DNA from: Ruminococcaceae bacterium YAD3003
GTDB lineage: Bacteria; Bacillota; Clostridia; Saccharofermentanales; Saccharofermentanaceae
Reading direction: 5' to 3'
Assembly (NCBI GenBank): GCA_900107185.1
Contig: FNPA01000003.1
Span: 62,001-126,000 of the forward strand
DNA: 64,000 nucleotides
The stretch's first letter is position 1. Each line of letters starts with the position of its first letter. Positions 51,960-60,710 of this stretch are shown here, one piece after another. The notes beneath the pieces were generated by a model. It worked only from the letters and a program-made list of their open reading frames with translations, made no database searches and was not told the DNA's origin. Both the position numbers and the translations under genes were made by a program.

Positions 51960-54774
51960 CATTAACCTCCGGTTGTCCATCCTCGGCAGGTTCAGCCGGC
52001 AATATATCCGAAACAGGAACTTCTTCTATGACTGTTTCAGAAACGGTCTCAGCCTGAATCTCACCTGCAGCTTCAGACTCCTTAACGGATTCAGCCTGAA
52101 CTGACGGCTTCTTTGTCTTCTTCAGGAGCAAAGGCATTACGGCAACCAGAGCAATAAGGATTACCGATACTGCTGAAATGGCTACTCCCGCCTTAAATCC
52201 TGCAGGCGAATATCTGATAGTAATGTCGTGGCTTCCCTTTTCGAGTTCGAGGCCCATGAGAGCATCCTGAATAGGAACGATCTCGGCAGGCTGTCCATCT
52301 ACTTCTGCTGACCATCCCTCTGAATAAGGAACGGAGAGGAATAACAAACCGTCTTCCAAAACTTCGACATGACCTGACAATGAAGTGGAATCATAAGATG
52401 TTACTTCGAGCTGCTCGTCACCCAAAACAGACAGCATTTGGGCATAGCCTTCCTGGTCAAGCTGATATCCGTATACAAAATTGGATGTTCCGGGGGATTC
52501 GGAATACTTTACCGTAACATCAATAGGAGTACCGTCAAAAATACCGAGACAGATTATCTGGTAGCTCCTGATCTCGAATTTCTGGATATTGTTGCCACGG
52601 GTAATCGTAACGTTTCCACCCTTGCGCGCATTAGCATAGATGTATACATCAGAACCGATATCAGCATCCGTAATTGACATTGAGAAAGTGTATTCTTTAG
52701 AGTTGTTTGAGGCACTGTAAACCAGAACGCTTCCCTTCAAATCTGATGTGGAAAGACCGTTCGCGGACACTGCATTCATAACAACAGGCTTATAAACTGA
52801 AGGAGCACCCATACTGTTCAGCCACTGGTTTGTCTTATCGAAAACATCCAGATTGTTATCGTAATCAGGTGCGTAATCTACAACTCCCGGGTCAGTCATA
52901 AAACCGACGCTCAAAGCATCGGGATTACCCCAAGCAGTGATGACACCGTCAGCATATTCCTTCTCAAACAAAGCAGGAACTGCCTGTGTATTGGTAGTCT
53001 CAACCAGGTTCCTTACACCAAATACCGTAGCGGTAACACGTGTAAGTCCGGCATTTCTAAGGCCGTTGATACCGTTATTATGGAAACCGTAGTTTCTCAT
53101 GTATGTAACGAAGCTCTCTCTTGCTGTGGAAGAGAAAATAGACAAACCCTTAACGTTATAAAGCGACTGGAGATCGCAGATGTTATTCGGGAACAGCTCT
53201 GAACGCTCGAAATTCATATGGCCTTCAGTTCCTTCAACCTCATTAACGTATGTTGCGACCTGTTTATAGTTTCTGCCATAGGGCTTATAAGAAGTGAATC
53301 CTTCATGAATACAAACAAGGCTTATGGAAACAAGTGAGGCCGTAAACAATTCGAACATCATCGTAATCGTAAGAAGTGTCTCACAGAAGAACTCACTCTT
53401 GCCTGAACGGCCGTTGCTGACTGTATGGAGTGCTGCACCCTGAATGATCAGGAACAAAAGAGTAACACCAATCTGGATATAGCCTTCATTACCTGTACCG
53501 AATTTCTCATAAAGAATCAGGAATGCAGCAGAACTCAATATAGAACCGGTGATATATTTCGGGCCGAGACTTCTTATGCGTCTGATAGTCAGAAAACCAA
53601 CAAATACCAAAAGGAAACTCATGATAAATGATTCTCTGTAAGGTATCTGGTTCGGGAAATGGAAACCGTGCCAGATAAAGTTAAGCGTACGGTTCGTAAA
53701 GCTCAGATACATGATCATTATCAGGGTTCCGAAAACGACCTTGTGCTTCAGTTTGATTCCTGTCTTTGACGGAAGCATAAAGAACAAAGGCAAAAGAAGA
53801 ACAACGATAAGGCTGCTGTATACATTTGCCATACCGTCTCTGATATTAGGATTTGCTGCAACCATAAGTCTGCCGAAGAAATCGAACAGAGAAGTCTGGA
53901 GCGCATAATCCGGCTTCAGTTCATTTCCCGTAGCTGAGCAATGCTGCAGAACGAGATAAGTAGGAACCGTGACAGCAGCTGAAGCTCCTGCCGCGAGCAG
54001 GCTGGAAACCGCAAAACGGACAGCGCATGCCAGGAAAGTCTTTATGCCAAGTCTTCCCGGATCTCCCTTGGGCTTCTCGCGGGAATAAAGGCAGACATAA
54101 TATGCAGGTCCGAAAAGTACAAGGAACAGGCAGAGAAAGTATCCTGCGTAATAATTGCTGATGATGGCAATTGCAAGGCTGATCATGTACAGGCCGCACT
54201 TCTTCTCGAGCAAAAGTCTTCTTAAACCGAACATGATGAGCGGCATCAGTACTACTGCATCGCACCACATGATGTTCCAGAAAAATGAGATAAACCAGCC
54301 GCACAAAGCATAAGCGGAACTGAAAATGACAGTGATATTATCTATTCTCCTGTTATCATTTGACGACAGGAAAATCAACATGAACACTGAAGACAATCCG
54401 GCTCGGATACATGTAATAAGTCCGATAAACACCGGCATGGTCTTCGCAGTGAAAAAAACACAAAAGATATTGAGAGGGCTGGCAGCATAGTTGGCATAAG
54501 CGGCATAGTATTCCTGACCCAAACCATCATTCCAGCTGTAGAAAAGAGACTGTCCGGATAAGAGCTTATCTCTGAATGCTACGAGAAAAGGACAATACTG
54601 GTGATATAGGTCTACTGTCAGCATTGTACGTTCACCAAACGGATAACATCCGGTTACGGCAAAAGCAGCCAAAACCGTAAGAGTCGGGAACAAATACGCG
54701 AGAAGATACTGGGGCCAGTATTCAAATAAAGTGCCACGTTTTTCTTTCAGTATCGGTCTATCTTTTGCCTGCAT
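51946..54774 (-). CDS. YfhO-family multi-spanning membrane protein, copy 2
   Basis: 942 residues. N-terminal cytoplasmic segment, then a helix and an external loop with TMLTVDLYHQYCPFLVAFRD, the conserved catalytic-loop motif of YfhO proteins (acidic residues near the outer face). SLFYSWNDGLGQEYYAAYANY also matches. About 12 helices, a large external C-terminal domain (to about 850), one helix and a cytoplasmic acidic tail (EIQAETVSETVIEEVPVSD onward). B. subtilis YfhO is needed for glycosylation of lipoteichoic acid with CsbB; the sugar donor here would need a CsbB-like enzyme that I do not see in the window. Start has GAGG 4 bases before. Confidence 0.85.
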   Translation of the reverse strand: MQAKDRPILKEKRGTLFEYWPQYLLAYLFPTLTVLAAFAVTGCYPFGERTMLTVDLYHQYCPFLVAFRDKLLSGQSLFYSWNDGLGQEYYAAYANYAASPLNIFCVFFTAKTMPVFIGLITCIRAGLSSVFMLIFLSSNDNRRIDNITVIFSSAYALCGWFISFFWNIMWCDAVVLMPLIMFGLRRLLLEKKCGLYMISLAIAIISNYYAGYFLCLFLVLFGPAYYVCLYSREKPKGDPGRLGIKTFLACAVRFAVSSLLAAGASAAVTVPTYLVLQHCSATGNELKPDYALQTSLFDFFGRLMVAANPNIRDGMANVYSSLIVVLLLPLFFMLPSKTGIKLKHKVVFGTLIMIMYLSFTNRTLNFIWHGFHFPNQIPYRESFIMSFLLVFVGFLTIRRIRSLGPKYITGSILSSAAFLILYEKFGTGNEGYIQIGVTLLFLIIQGAALHTVSNGRSGKSEFFCETLLTITMMFELFTASLVSISLVCIHEGFTSYKPYGRNYKQVATYVNEVEGTEGHMNFERSELFPNNICDLQSLYNVKGLSIFSSTARESFVTYMRNYGFHNNGINGLRNAGLTRVTATVFGVRNLVETTNTQAVPALFEKEYADGVITAWGNPDALSVGFMTDPGVVDYAPDYDNNLDVFDKTNQWLNSMGAPSVYKPVVMNAVSANGLSTSDLKGSVLVYSASNNSKEYTFSMSITDADIGSDVYIYANARKGGNVTITRGNNIQKFEIRSYQIICLGIFDGTPIDVTVKYSESPGTSNFVYGYQLDQEGYAQMLSVLGDEQLEVTSYDSTSLSGHVEVLEDGLLFLSVPYSEGWSAEVDGQPAEIVPIQDALMGLELEKGSHDITIRYSPAGFKAGVAISAVSVILIALVAVMPLLLKKTKKPSVQAESVKESEAAGEIQAETVSETVIEEVPVSDILPAEPAEDGQPEVNDDKD

Positions 54775-54904
54775 ATAACCTCTATTATTTTTATTAGATT
54801 ACAAACGTGTTAATAATAGCATACTTTGTCATAGTTAGTTCTCCTTTTATGGTAAAGTGTTTTAAACCTATATTCTTATTTACTTATTGTGGGGTTAACT
54901 TGTA

Positions 54905-56656
54905 ATGAAGGGTAAAAACAAAAAGAATACCGATAATAAGCAGGCCCGTACTCCTGTAGTCAGCGGGGATCTTGTTAATAATGAAGTCATGGAGTCGGCT
55001 GAGGGCACACCTACCAACGACTTTATGGAGGCACCTGTTTCCGAGAAGCAGAAGGGTGTCACATTAAAAGATCTCGCAGAAATCGATCCGGAACTTCTTA
55101 CCGGTAAGTCAGGAGAAAATGTTCCGGTACCTGAACTCCCTTCTTTACCTGCAAGCAAAAACAGCAAGGTTTCCGAACCTGCCAAGAAAGAGAACGAGAT
55201 TCCCACCGAGATCAATCTCGATAAGAATGAGGATGCCATCGAAAAGGGTAAGCTCAGACGTAATGCCGGCATTCTGTTTGTCGCATTCGGAGTCGTTTTA
55301 GTTGTAATTATCGCTGCTATATCTTTCGCGTTGGACACAGGAATGAATGAGTCATTCATCAGTCCTCTCACTATTCACGGCAGAGAGATCTCAAGCGGTG
55401 AATTCAGCTTTATGTACCACTATGAGCTCCTGAGCGAGGGTGTCGACCTCTTCGCTGCGGACACAGAGGAAATGCTCTCTTCCCCGTATCTTGATGATGA
55501 CAGTTTCCCTACATACAGAGATTACTTCAGATACGTAACGGCAACAGACCTTCAGAAGATCGAGATCTTATATGACGATGCTACCGCGCAGGGTTATGTA
55601 ATCGAGAAATCACATTACGACCGTGCCATTGCTTATATTAACTGGCTCAAGGGTAAGGCTGACGAGTTGGGAGTACCTCTCGATACTTACATTAAGGGTG
55701 TATTCGGCAGTCAGGTAGATGAGCAGATCATCATCAATACCCTCGCACGTAAATACTTCACAGAAGATTATGCTTCCGGCGAGAAGCTCATCCAGCTGTC
55801 CGCTTCAGACGAGCAGGCCGAGCATGCTTATTCCCAGACAAGGAGCATTTACGATCTCGTAAGCTACAAGATCCTTCGTATCACTTACGAGCAGCGTGAC
55901 CAGGCATTTGTAGATACTGCAAATCTCCACGCACAGAAGATCATTGATGCTATGGGTGGAGATCCGGCTAAATTCGAGGCTTGTGCAGCAAAATACTTCT
56001 CAGGTGTTGCTGCGAATACATTGTCACAACCCGATTCAACACTTATTGCCAATTGCCGTTTCGAAGATATTACTCATACGGATTTCAGGAAGTGGCTTTT
56101 TGATGAGTCGCGTGTTGACGGTGATGCCACCATTATTCCTGACGAGAACGGATTCCCGATCATCCTGGTATTCGTATCCAGAGTCCGCATGTCTGAGAAC
56201 TTAAGAAACTGCTACATCATGACAGTTAACCAGCAGATGACTGAAGACATGCTCCCTGATGTTGCCGCTACACAGGCTCTCGGTCAGGAGATTTACGATT
56301 ACATCGACGATCCTGACAGCTGCAATGAGATTGAGAACCTCTATAACGACTATATCCTCGCAGGTCAGTTGTCTATTATTCACGACACTTCGATTTATAA
56401 GGCTAAATACAGCTCCACTCTGTCGGACTGGATCTTCTCGCCCGAGCGAAAACTCGGTGACAAGGTCCTGATTGAAGATAACGGAACATTCTATGTGGTC
56501 TGCTTTATCTCTGAATCACCTAATCCTGAGTGGTATGACAGAGTAAACAGCTTCCTGAGAATGAATAACTATCAGCAATTCCTCTCAGCAAAGTCTGCAG
56601 AATACACGTTTGAATTCAACGAAGACGGATTAAGTCAGATTAAGGACGTACCTTAA
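54905..56656 (+). CDS. Membrane-anchored SurA/PrsA-like foldase
   Basis: 583 residues. A polar cytoplasmic part (about 120 residues), one membrane helix (about 119-141), then an external helical region with FSFMYHYELLSEG and VDEQIIINTLARKYFTEDY, typical of the SurA N-terminal chaperone domain. Two regions (about 315-430 and 520-575; KILRITYEQRDQAF, WIFSPERKLGDKVLIEDNGT, FYVVCFISE) look like halves of a parvulin PPIase without its usual His/Cys set, so the isomerase may be inactive. It likely helps fold exported proteins. Divergent from the YfhO operon. Confidence 0.78.
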   Translation: MKGKNKKNTDNKQARTPVVSGDLVNNEVMESAEGTPTNDFMEAPVSEKQKGVTLKDLAEIDPELLTGKSGENVPVPELPSLPASKNSKVSEPAKKENEIPTEINLDKNEDAIEKGKLRRNAGILFVAFGVVLVVIIAAISFALDTGMNESFISPLTIHGREISSGEFSFMYHYELLSEGVDLFAADTEEMLSSPYLDDDSFPTYRDYFRYVTATDLQKIEILYDDATAQGYVIEKSHYDRAIAYINWLKGKADELGVPLDTYIKGVFGSQVDEQIIINTLARKYFTEDYASGEKLIQLSASDEQAEHAYSQTRSIYDLVSYKILRITYEQRDQAFVDTANLHAQKIIDAMGGDPAKFEACAAKYFSGVAANTLSQPDSTLIANCRFEDITHTDFRKWLFDESRVDGDATIIPDENGFPIILVFVSRVRMSENLRNCYIMTVNQQMTEDMLPDVAATQALGQEIYDYIDDPDSCNEIENLYNDYILAGQLSIIHDTSIYKAKYSSTLSDWIFSPERKLGDKVLIEDNGTFYVVCFISESPNPEWYDRVNSFLRMNNYQQFLSAKSAEYTFEFNEDGLSQIKDVP

Positions 56657-56662
56657 TAAAAA

Positions 56663-56682
56663 TGGGGCTTAATAAAGCCCCA
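56663..56682 (-). terminator. Terminator of the htrA operon
   Basis: TGGGGCTT and AAGCCCCA form the stem, followed on the minus strand by TTTTTATTA. The stem overlaps the stop codon of the 46-codon gene. Confidence 0.85.
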
Positions 56683-56809
56683 ATACCTGATAATTATACT
56701 GCTGGATAATTACCATTATGATCGCAAATATGAAAGTCAGGATCATAGCGCCTATCAGTATCCACGCTAAAATCTTTGTTCCTGTCTTCTTTACTGTGTT
56801 TGCGCTCAT
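56669..56809 (-). CDS. Small single-pass membrane protein (46 residues)
   Basis: A short frame between htrA and its terminator. It begins ATG at 56809 with AAAGG 11 bases upstream and reads MSANTVKKTGTKILAWILIG, then a strongly hydrophobic stretch and QQYNYQVLGLY before the stop. One membrane helix (about 13-36) with a positive N-terminal side. The frame is 27 bases after the htrA stop, the terminator sits on its stop codon, and the composition is membrane-like, so I think it is real. It resembles DUF4044-type clostridial mini-proteins, but I cannot confirm the family. Confidence 0.72.
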   Translation of the reverse strand: MSANTVKKTGTKILAWILIGAMILTFIFAIIMVIIQQYNYQVLGLY

Positions 56810-56836
56810 ATCAGTATCATCCTTTGATTTGTTAGT

Positions 56837-58078
56837 TTAGTAATCGGCACTGTCGCCTATTGTTAAGGTCAGAGTGACTTCTTTGTCATTACGTAAGACA
56901 ACAACTATGATGTCTTCTCCTACCTCATGCGCATCGCGCACCTTAATAATATCACCCGACTCTTTTATTTCAACACCGTCCATTGTAAGGATTTTGTCGC
57001 CTAATGCAAATCCTGCCTGCTCACCGGGGCCGTTAGGAATGATCTCTGCAACATATACACCGCCGGACTCACCATAATAAGAATCTGCAGGAACAAATTT
57101 TACGGAAATTCCGAGGAATGCTCGTCCTACGACCTTACCATAGTTGATGAGATCCTCAATAATGGGCTTTGCTGAATTGATCGGAATGGCAAATCCGAGA
57201 TTTTCAGACTGGTCTGTTACGATCTTCGCATTAACTATACCTACAACTTCTCCGTACGAATTAATGAGCGGTCCGCCGCTGTTACCGGGATTAATGGCCG
57301 CATCAGTCTGGATAATATCAACATAGTAACCGCTTCTGTTGAGTTCTCTGCTCGGAGCGGAAATTACGCCTGTTGTTACTGTGTCATCGAGCTTACCCAT
57401 AGAGTTGCCGATAACTACCGCGAGTTCTCCTGCCCTAAGATTGTCTGAATCTCCCAGCGTAACACAAGGGAGTTTTTTGTCGGTATCAACCTTAAGAACT
57501 GCTATGTCAGTCTGAACATCTGATCCAACAATCTCGGCTCTGACAGGTGCCGGTTCGTCGGGAAGTTCAACTGTTACGTAATATGTACTGGGTGCATCTG
57601 CGAGGACAACAACGTGCTGGTTGGTAACAATATATCCGTCCTCGGTAATAATGAATCCTGTGCCTGAACCGAGCTTTGTTTCTTTGCCGTCATCAACTCC
57701 GATCACTGTGAGCGGTACTGTGGCAGGACTTACGGAATTAAATATATCGACAACAGTCATTCTGTTCTTATCCGAAGCTATGGTAGTTGCTTCTTCCAAT
57801 GAGAACCAGGGATCAGGGAGTTCAGCAGCTGTATTAGTGAAATCACTCAGAGAACCGGCTGCAGTCGGAACAGTAACCGCGGTCCGGGTATAGGACATGA
57901 TCCCTTCACTTCCGGTATTCAGCCTGAAGATATAGTAAGACTGAAATCCTGAGAACAAAATACTCGCGAGCAGAAGAACCGACAGAACGGTTATGATCAT
58001 GCGGTAGTTCTGAGGATTCAGTTTCCTCTTTGGGGGCTCTTGCCGGATATTAGTCTGGTTTATGTTCTCGTTTTCCAT
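56837..58078 (-). CDS. htrA: HtrA/DegP-type serine protease with PDZ domain
   Basis: 413 residues. A short cytoplasmic part and one membrane helix (about 29-50), then a trypsin-like domain with the complete triad: His in TNQHVV (about 154), Asp in TDIAVLK (about 190), Ser in NPGNSGGP (about 266). A single PDZ domain ends the protein (VAEIIPNGPGEQAGFALGDK). It degrades or checks misfolded exported proteins. Such genes respond to CssRS or a similar system; no site is recognised here. The ribosome site is weak, so the start is the first ATG of the frame. Confidence 0.95.
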   Translation of the reverse strand: MENENINQTNIRQEPPKRKLNPQNYRMIITVLSVLLLASILFSGFQSYYIFRLNTGSEGIMSYTRTAVTVPTAAGSLSDFTNTAAELPDPWFSLEEATTIASDKNRMTVVDIFNSVSPATVPLTVIGVDDGKETKLGSGTGFIITEDGYIVTNQHVVVLADAPSTYYVTVELPDEPAPVRAEIVGSDVQTDIAVLKVDTDKKLPCVTLGDSDNLRAGELAVVIGNSMGKLDDTVTTGVISAPSRELNRSGYYVDIIQTDAAINPGNSGGPLINSYGEVVGIVNAKIVTDQSENLGFAIPINSAKPIIEDLINYGKVVGRAFLGISVKFVPADSYYGESGGVYVAEIIPNGPGEQAGFALGDKILTMDGVEIKESGDIIKVRDAHEVGEDIIVVVLRNDKEVTLTLTIGDSADY

Positions 58079-58165
58079 ATATGCGAATTTATTCCTGATT
58101 CATTATCCTGTTATTCTAATCCGAACGCTTTATCTATTTTGGGCAATTTCAAATCAAAACACAAG

Positions 58166-58801
58166 TCAGGAAATCGAGATTTTCTCTCCGCTCGAAAGTA
58201 AAGACTCAGGATCTGTGGGAACTACCGTGCCGCCCGAACTGTCCAGGCAAAATCTCTCAAACTCAGAGGCTTTCTCCTCCGGGACAGTAATATCAAATGT
58301 AACTTCCTGCCCGTATTCAACGTTACTGACAGTCCAACCGGACGATCCCGCCCTCCTGGATAACAGTTCAAAAAAGGGATATGAACAATTCTGACGCCAC
58401 TTTAGTGCAGGAACCAATTCAACAGGTTCACCGCTTACGAGCGCGAGTCTTCCTGAATCAGAATAAGCTCTGCGAAGGCCCCCTGTTCCGAGCAGAGTTC
58501 CTCCGAAATATCTGGTTACGCAAACCATTGAATCAGTAAAACCGTTTGAAGTCAGGAGTTCTAAGAGAGGCTGGCCTGCCGTACCCTGCGGTTCTCCGTC
58601 ATCACTGGATTTTTGTCTTGCACTCTCCCCTCCGATAACCCATGCATAACAAAGATGCCTTGCATCAGGATACTTCTTTCGCTCTGCAGCAAGGTATTCA
58701 CTAGCCTCTTCAGGTGATGAAATATGGAAACTCTTTCCGATAAAAACCGATTTTTTGACTTCGATCCTGGATTCGCCGGTCTTACTCAGTGTAATGCTCA
58801 A
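58166..58801 (-). CDS. yigZ: YigZ/IMPACT-family protein
   Basis: 211 residues. SSDDGEPQGTAGQPLLELL and VCVTRYFGGTLLGTGGLRRAY are the UPF0029/IMPACT motifs; the C-terminal domain (about 140-205) is the smaller RNA-binding-like part. Eukaryotic IMPACT modulates Gcn2; the bacterial role is unknown. It overlaps the Nudix gene by 4 bases (ATGA), so they are translated together. Confidence 0.93.
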   Translation of the reverse strand: MSITLSKTGESRIEVKKSVFIGKSFHISSPEEASEYLAAERKKYPDARHLCYAWVIGGESARQKSSDDGEPQGTAGQPLLELLTSNGFTDSMVCVTRYFGGTLLGTGGLRRAYSDSGRLALVSGEPVELVPALKWRQNCSYPFFELLSRRAGSSGWTVSNVEYGQEVTFDITVPEEKASEFERFCLDSSGGTVVPTDPESLLSSGEKISIS

Positions 58802-59223
58802 GCCTTGGTGCTCTCCCTGTACTTCTGGTAAGCCATCATAAGAAGAGATTTGTCCTGACTGTACGTGATCTCATCTAACGCCTTGGTAACCTCAACGAAT
58901 CTGCAGTCTACAGTTCCGGTATCGGGATCAGCCTTGCAGTAATCACTCTTGGCCTCCATGACAAACCAGGAAATATTGTTATGGACAGGCTTCCTTCTTG
59001 AAACTGAATAGAACTCGTAATTCGTCTTACCGCAAGGTGCCAGAACCTTGACATCCACATCGGTCTCAATCTTAATGCGTTGTTTTGCGAATTCCGGCAG
59101 GCTGAGCTCGTTATTGATCTTATAAATGCCCTTGGGGAAACTCCATTCATGCTTGTCATTACAAACAAGCAGAACCTTGTCTTCAACGAATACTATTCCA
59201 CCTGAGCAGTTGCGAACGATCAT
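58798..59223 (-). CDS. Nudix-fold protein with degenerate Nudix box
   Basis: 141 residues. The fold is recognisable (RNCSGGIVFVEDKVLLVCND, WSFPKGIY) but the box GX5EX7REUXEEXGU is broken: the segment reads KGIYKINNELSLPEFAKQR then IKIETDVDV, so the glutamates that bind metal are largely absent. It is probably not an active pyrophosphatase; a ligand-sensing role is possible. AGG is 6 bases before the ATG at 59223. It lies just upstream of yigZ. Confidence 0.75.
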   Translation of the reverse strand: MIVRNCSGGIVFVEDKVLLVCNDKHEWSFPKGIYKINNELSLPEFAKQRIKIETDVDVKVLAPCGKTNYEFYSVSRRKPVHNNISWFVMEAKSDYCKADPDTGTVDCRFVEVTKALDEITYSQDKSLLMMAYQKYRESTKA

Positions 59224-59274
59224 AAAATACCTGCTAAATAAATCAAATATTTATAACAGTATTTTAACATAAGT

Positions 59275-59303
59275 TTGTTCTTTTAGGGGCAGGTCTGTAT
59301 AAT
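59275..59303 (+). promoter_or_regulatory. Promoter of the DUF4015 gene
   Basis: TTGTTC (59275-59280), 17-base spacer, TATAAT (59298-59303). The -10 ends 6 bases before the ATG, so the start codon would be at the first transcribed base. Confidence 0.8.
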
Positions 59304-59309
59304 TGTCCT

Positions 59310-60653
59310 ATGCTTAATGACCAAACAAATAATAAAAATAATAACGATGTTCTTGAGCTGGCCAAACTCAAGCGGCTTTTGACGGTCCTGTTATCGATCT
59401 CAGCAATCCTTGCAGTCGTTCTTATCACATTAGGTATTACCAAGCTGGTGAACTTTGCCAGAACACCGGAAGAATCCGGCAGTACTCCTATTTTCGCTAC
59501 GTTGGTATCCAATACGGCAACATATACCGAACCCGTCGAATATCATACGGAACAGTTAGTTCAGTCCGACCTCGCAGAGAGCTATTGGCGCCCCTTGCCG
59601 GAACTTCCTGAAGACCAGGTTATCGTTCCCGAGCATGTGGAAGTAAAGGCCCTTTACATCGGTTCCGGTTCTGCACTCGACAAAGCAATCGAGCTCTGTA
59701 ACAACAGTGAGCTCAATGCCATAGTCATCGATCTTAAAAACGAATACGGTCTGCCCTACATGTCCAAGGTTCCTACAGCCAAGGAAATCGGCTATGTCTG
59801 GGATGCTTACGATCTCGATGCAGTCATCGAAAAGTGCCACAACAACAATATCAGAGTTATCGGAAGAATCGTTTCTTTCAACGATCAGGTCGCTGCCCAG
59901 CACTTCCCTGAGAGAGCGATCCAGGATGCTAACGGCAATGTTGTCCAGTTCAGCAACGAAGGTAACAAGCCGTTCTTGAGCCCCTACTGCACTGAGAACT
60001 GGGATTATCTTATAGCGATCGGTATTGAAGCCGCTGAACACGGAGTAGACGAGATCCAATTCGACTACGTCCGTTTCCCTGCCGGTGCCACTAAGAACAA
60101 GGTAAAGCCTTACTTCGGTGAAGAGGGCCAGTTCCCTTCAAAATCAGAAGCAGTTAACAGGTTCCTTCAGGAAGCAAGAATCAGGATCCAGGATACATAT
60201 GGTGTGCCTGTATCAGCAGATATTTTCGGTATCGTATTAACTTCCGAGAGTGATGCAGCAATTATCGGTCAGGATTTTGCAACTCTTGGCATGACAGGTA
60301 TCGATTCATGCTGCCCGATGGTCTATCCTTCGCACTATGCTCTGGGTACAATGCTCGGCGGACACGTTTTCAAATATCCGGACAAGGAACCTTATCTGAT
60401 GGTTTACAGCGTACTCCACGACTGCCAGACCATTTATAAACAACCAGGATTCACGGCCGTAAGACCATATCTCCAGGCCTTCACCGCCTCTTATATCGGC
60501 AAGGGTAACTATATCGAATACGGTTACAGAGAGATAAATTCACAGATCAAAGCCATCCAGGATTTGGGAATAACCGAATTTATCCTTTGGGACCCTTCAT
60601 GCAAATATCCCCAGGGCGAATATGATGGTGATATGTCAGTAGAAACTGATTGA
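59310..60653 (+). CDS. DUF4015 putative glycoside hydrolase, membrane-anchored
   Basis: 447 residues. Membrane anchor at about 26-48, then a TIM-barrel-type domain from about 110: VKALYIGSGSALDKAIEL, NAIVIDLKNEYG, RVIGRIVSFND, VDEIQFDYVRFPAG (probable acidic catalytic strand end), VSADIFGIV and EFILWDPS. This is the DUF4015 family, thought to be glycoside hydrolases acting outside the cell, but no substrate is known. No Shine-Dalgarno site is near the ATG; the promoter lies directly before it, which points to a leaderless mRNA. Confidence 0.88.
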   Translation: MLNDQTNNKNNNDVLELAKLKRLLTVLLSISAILAVVLITLGITKLVNFARTPEESGSTPIFATLVSNTATYTEPVEYHTEQLVQSDLAESYWRPLPELPEDQVIVPEHVEVKALYIGSGSALDKAIELCNNSELNAIVIDLKNEYGLPYMSKVPTAKEIGYVWDAYDLDAVIEKCHNNNIRVIGRIVSFNDQVAAQHFPERAIQDANGNVVQFSNEGNKPFLSPYCTENWDYLIAIGIEAAEHGVDEIQFDYVRFPAGATKNKVKPYFGEEGQFPSKSEAVNRFLQEARIRIQDTYGVPVSADIFGIVLTSESDAAIIGQDFATLGMTGIDSCCPMVYPSHYALGTMLGGHVFKYPDKEPYLMVYSVLHDCQTIYKQPGFTAVRPYLQAFTASYIGKGNYIEYGYREINSQIKAIQDLGITEFILWDPSCKYPQGEYDGDMSVETD

Positions 60654-60710
60654 AACCTGAGGCTTCTAAGCATACAATTAGGTAATTTATTAATTAAATG
60701 AGGTGACATA

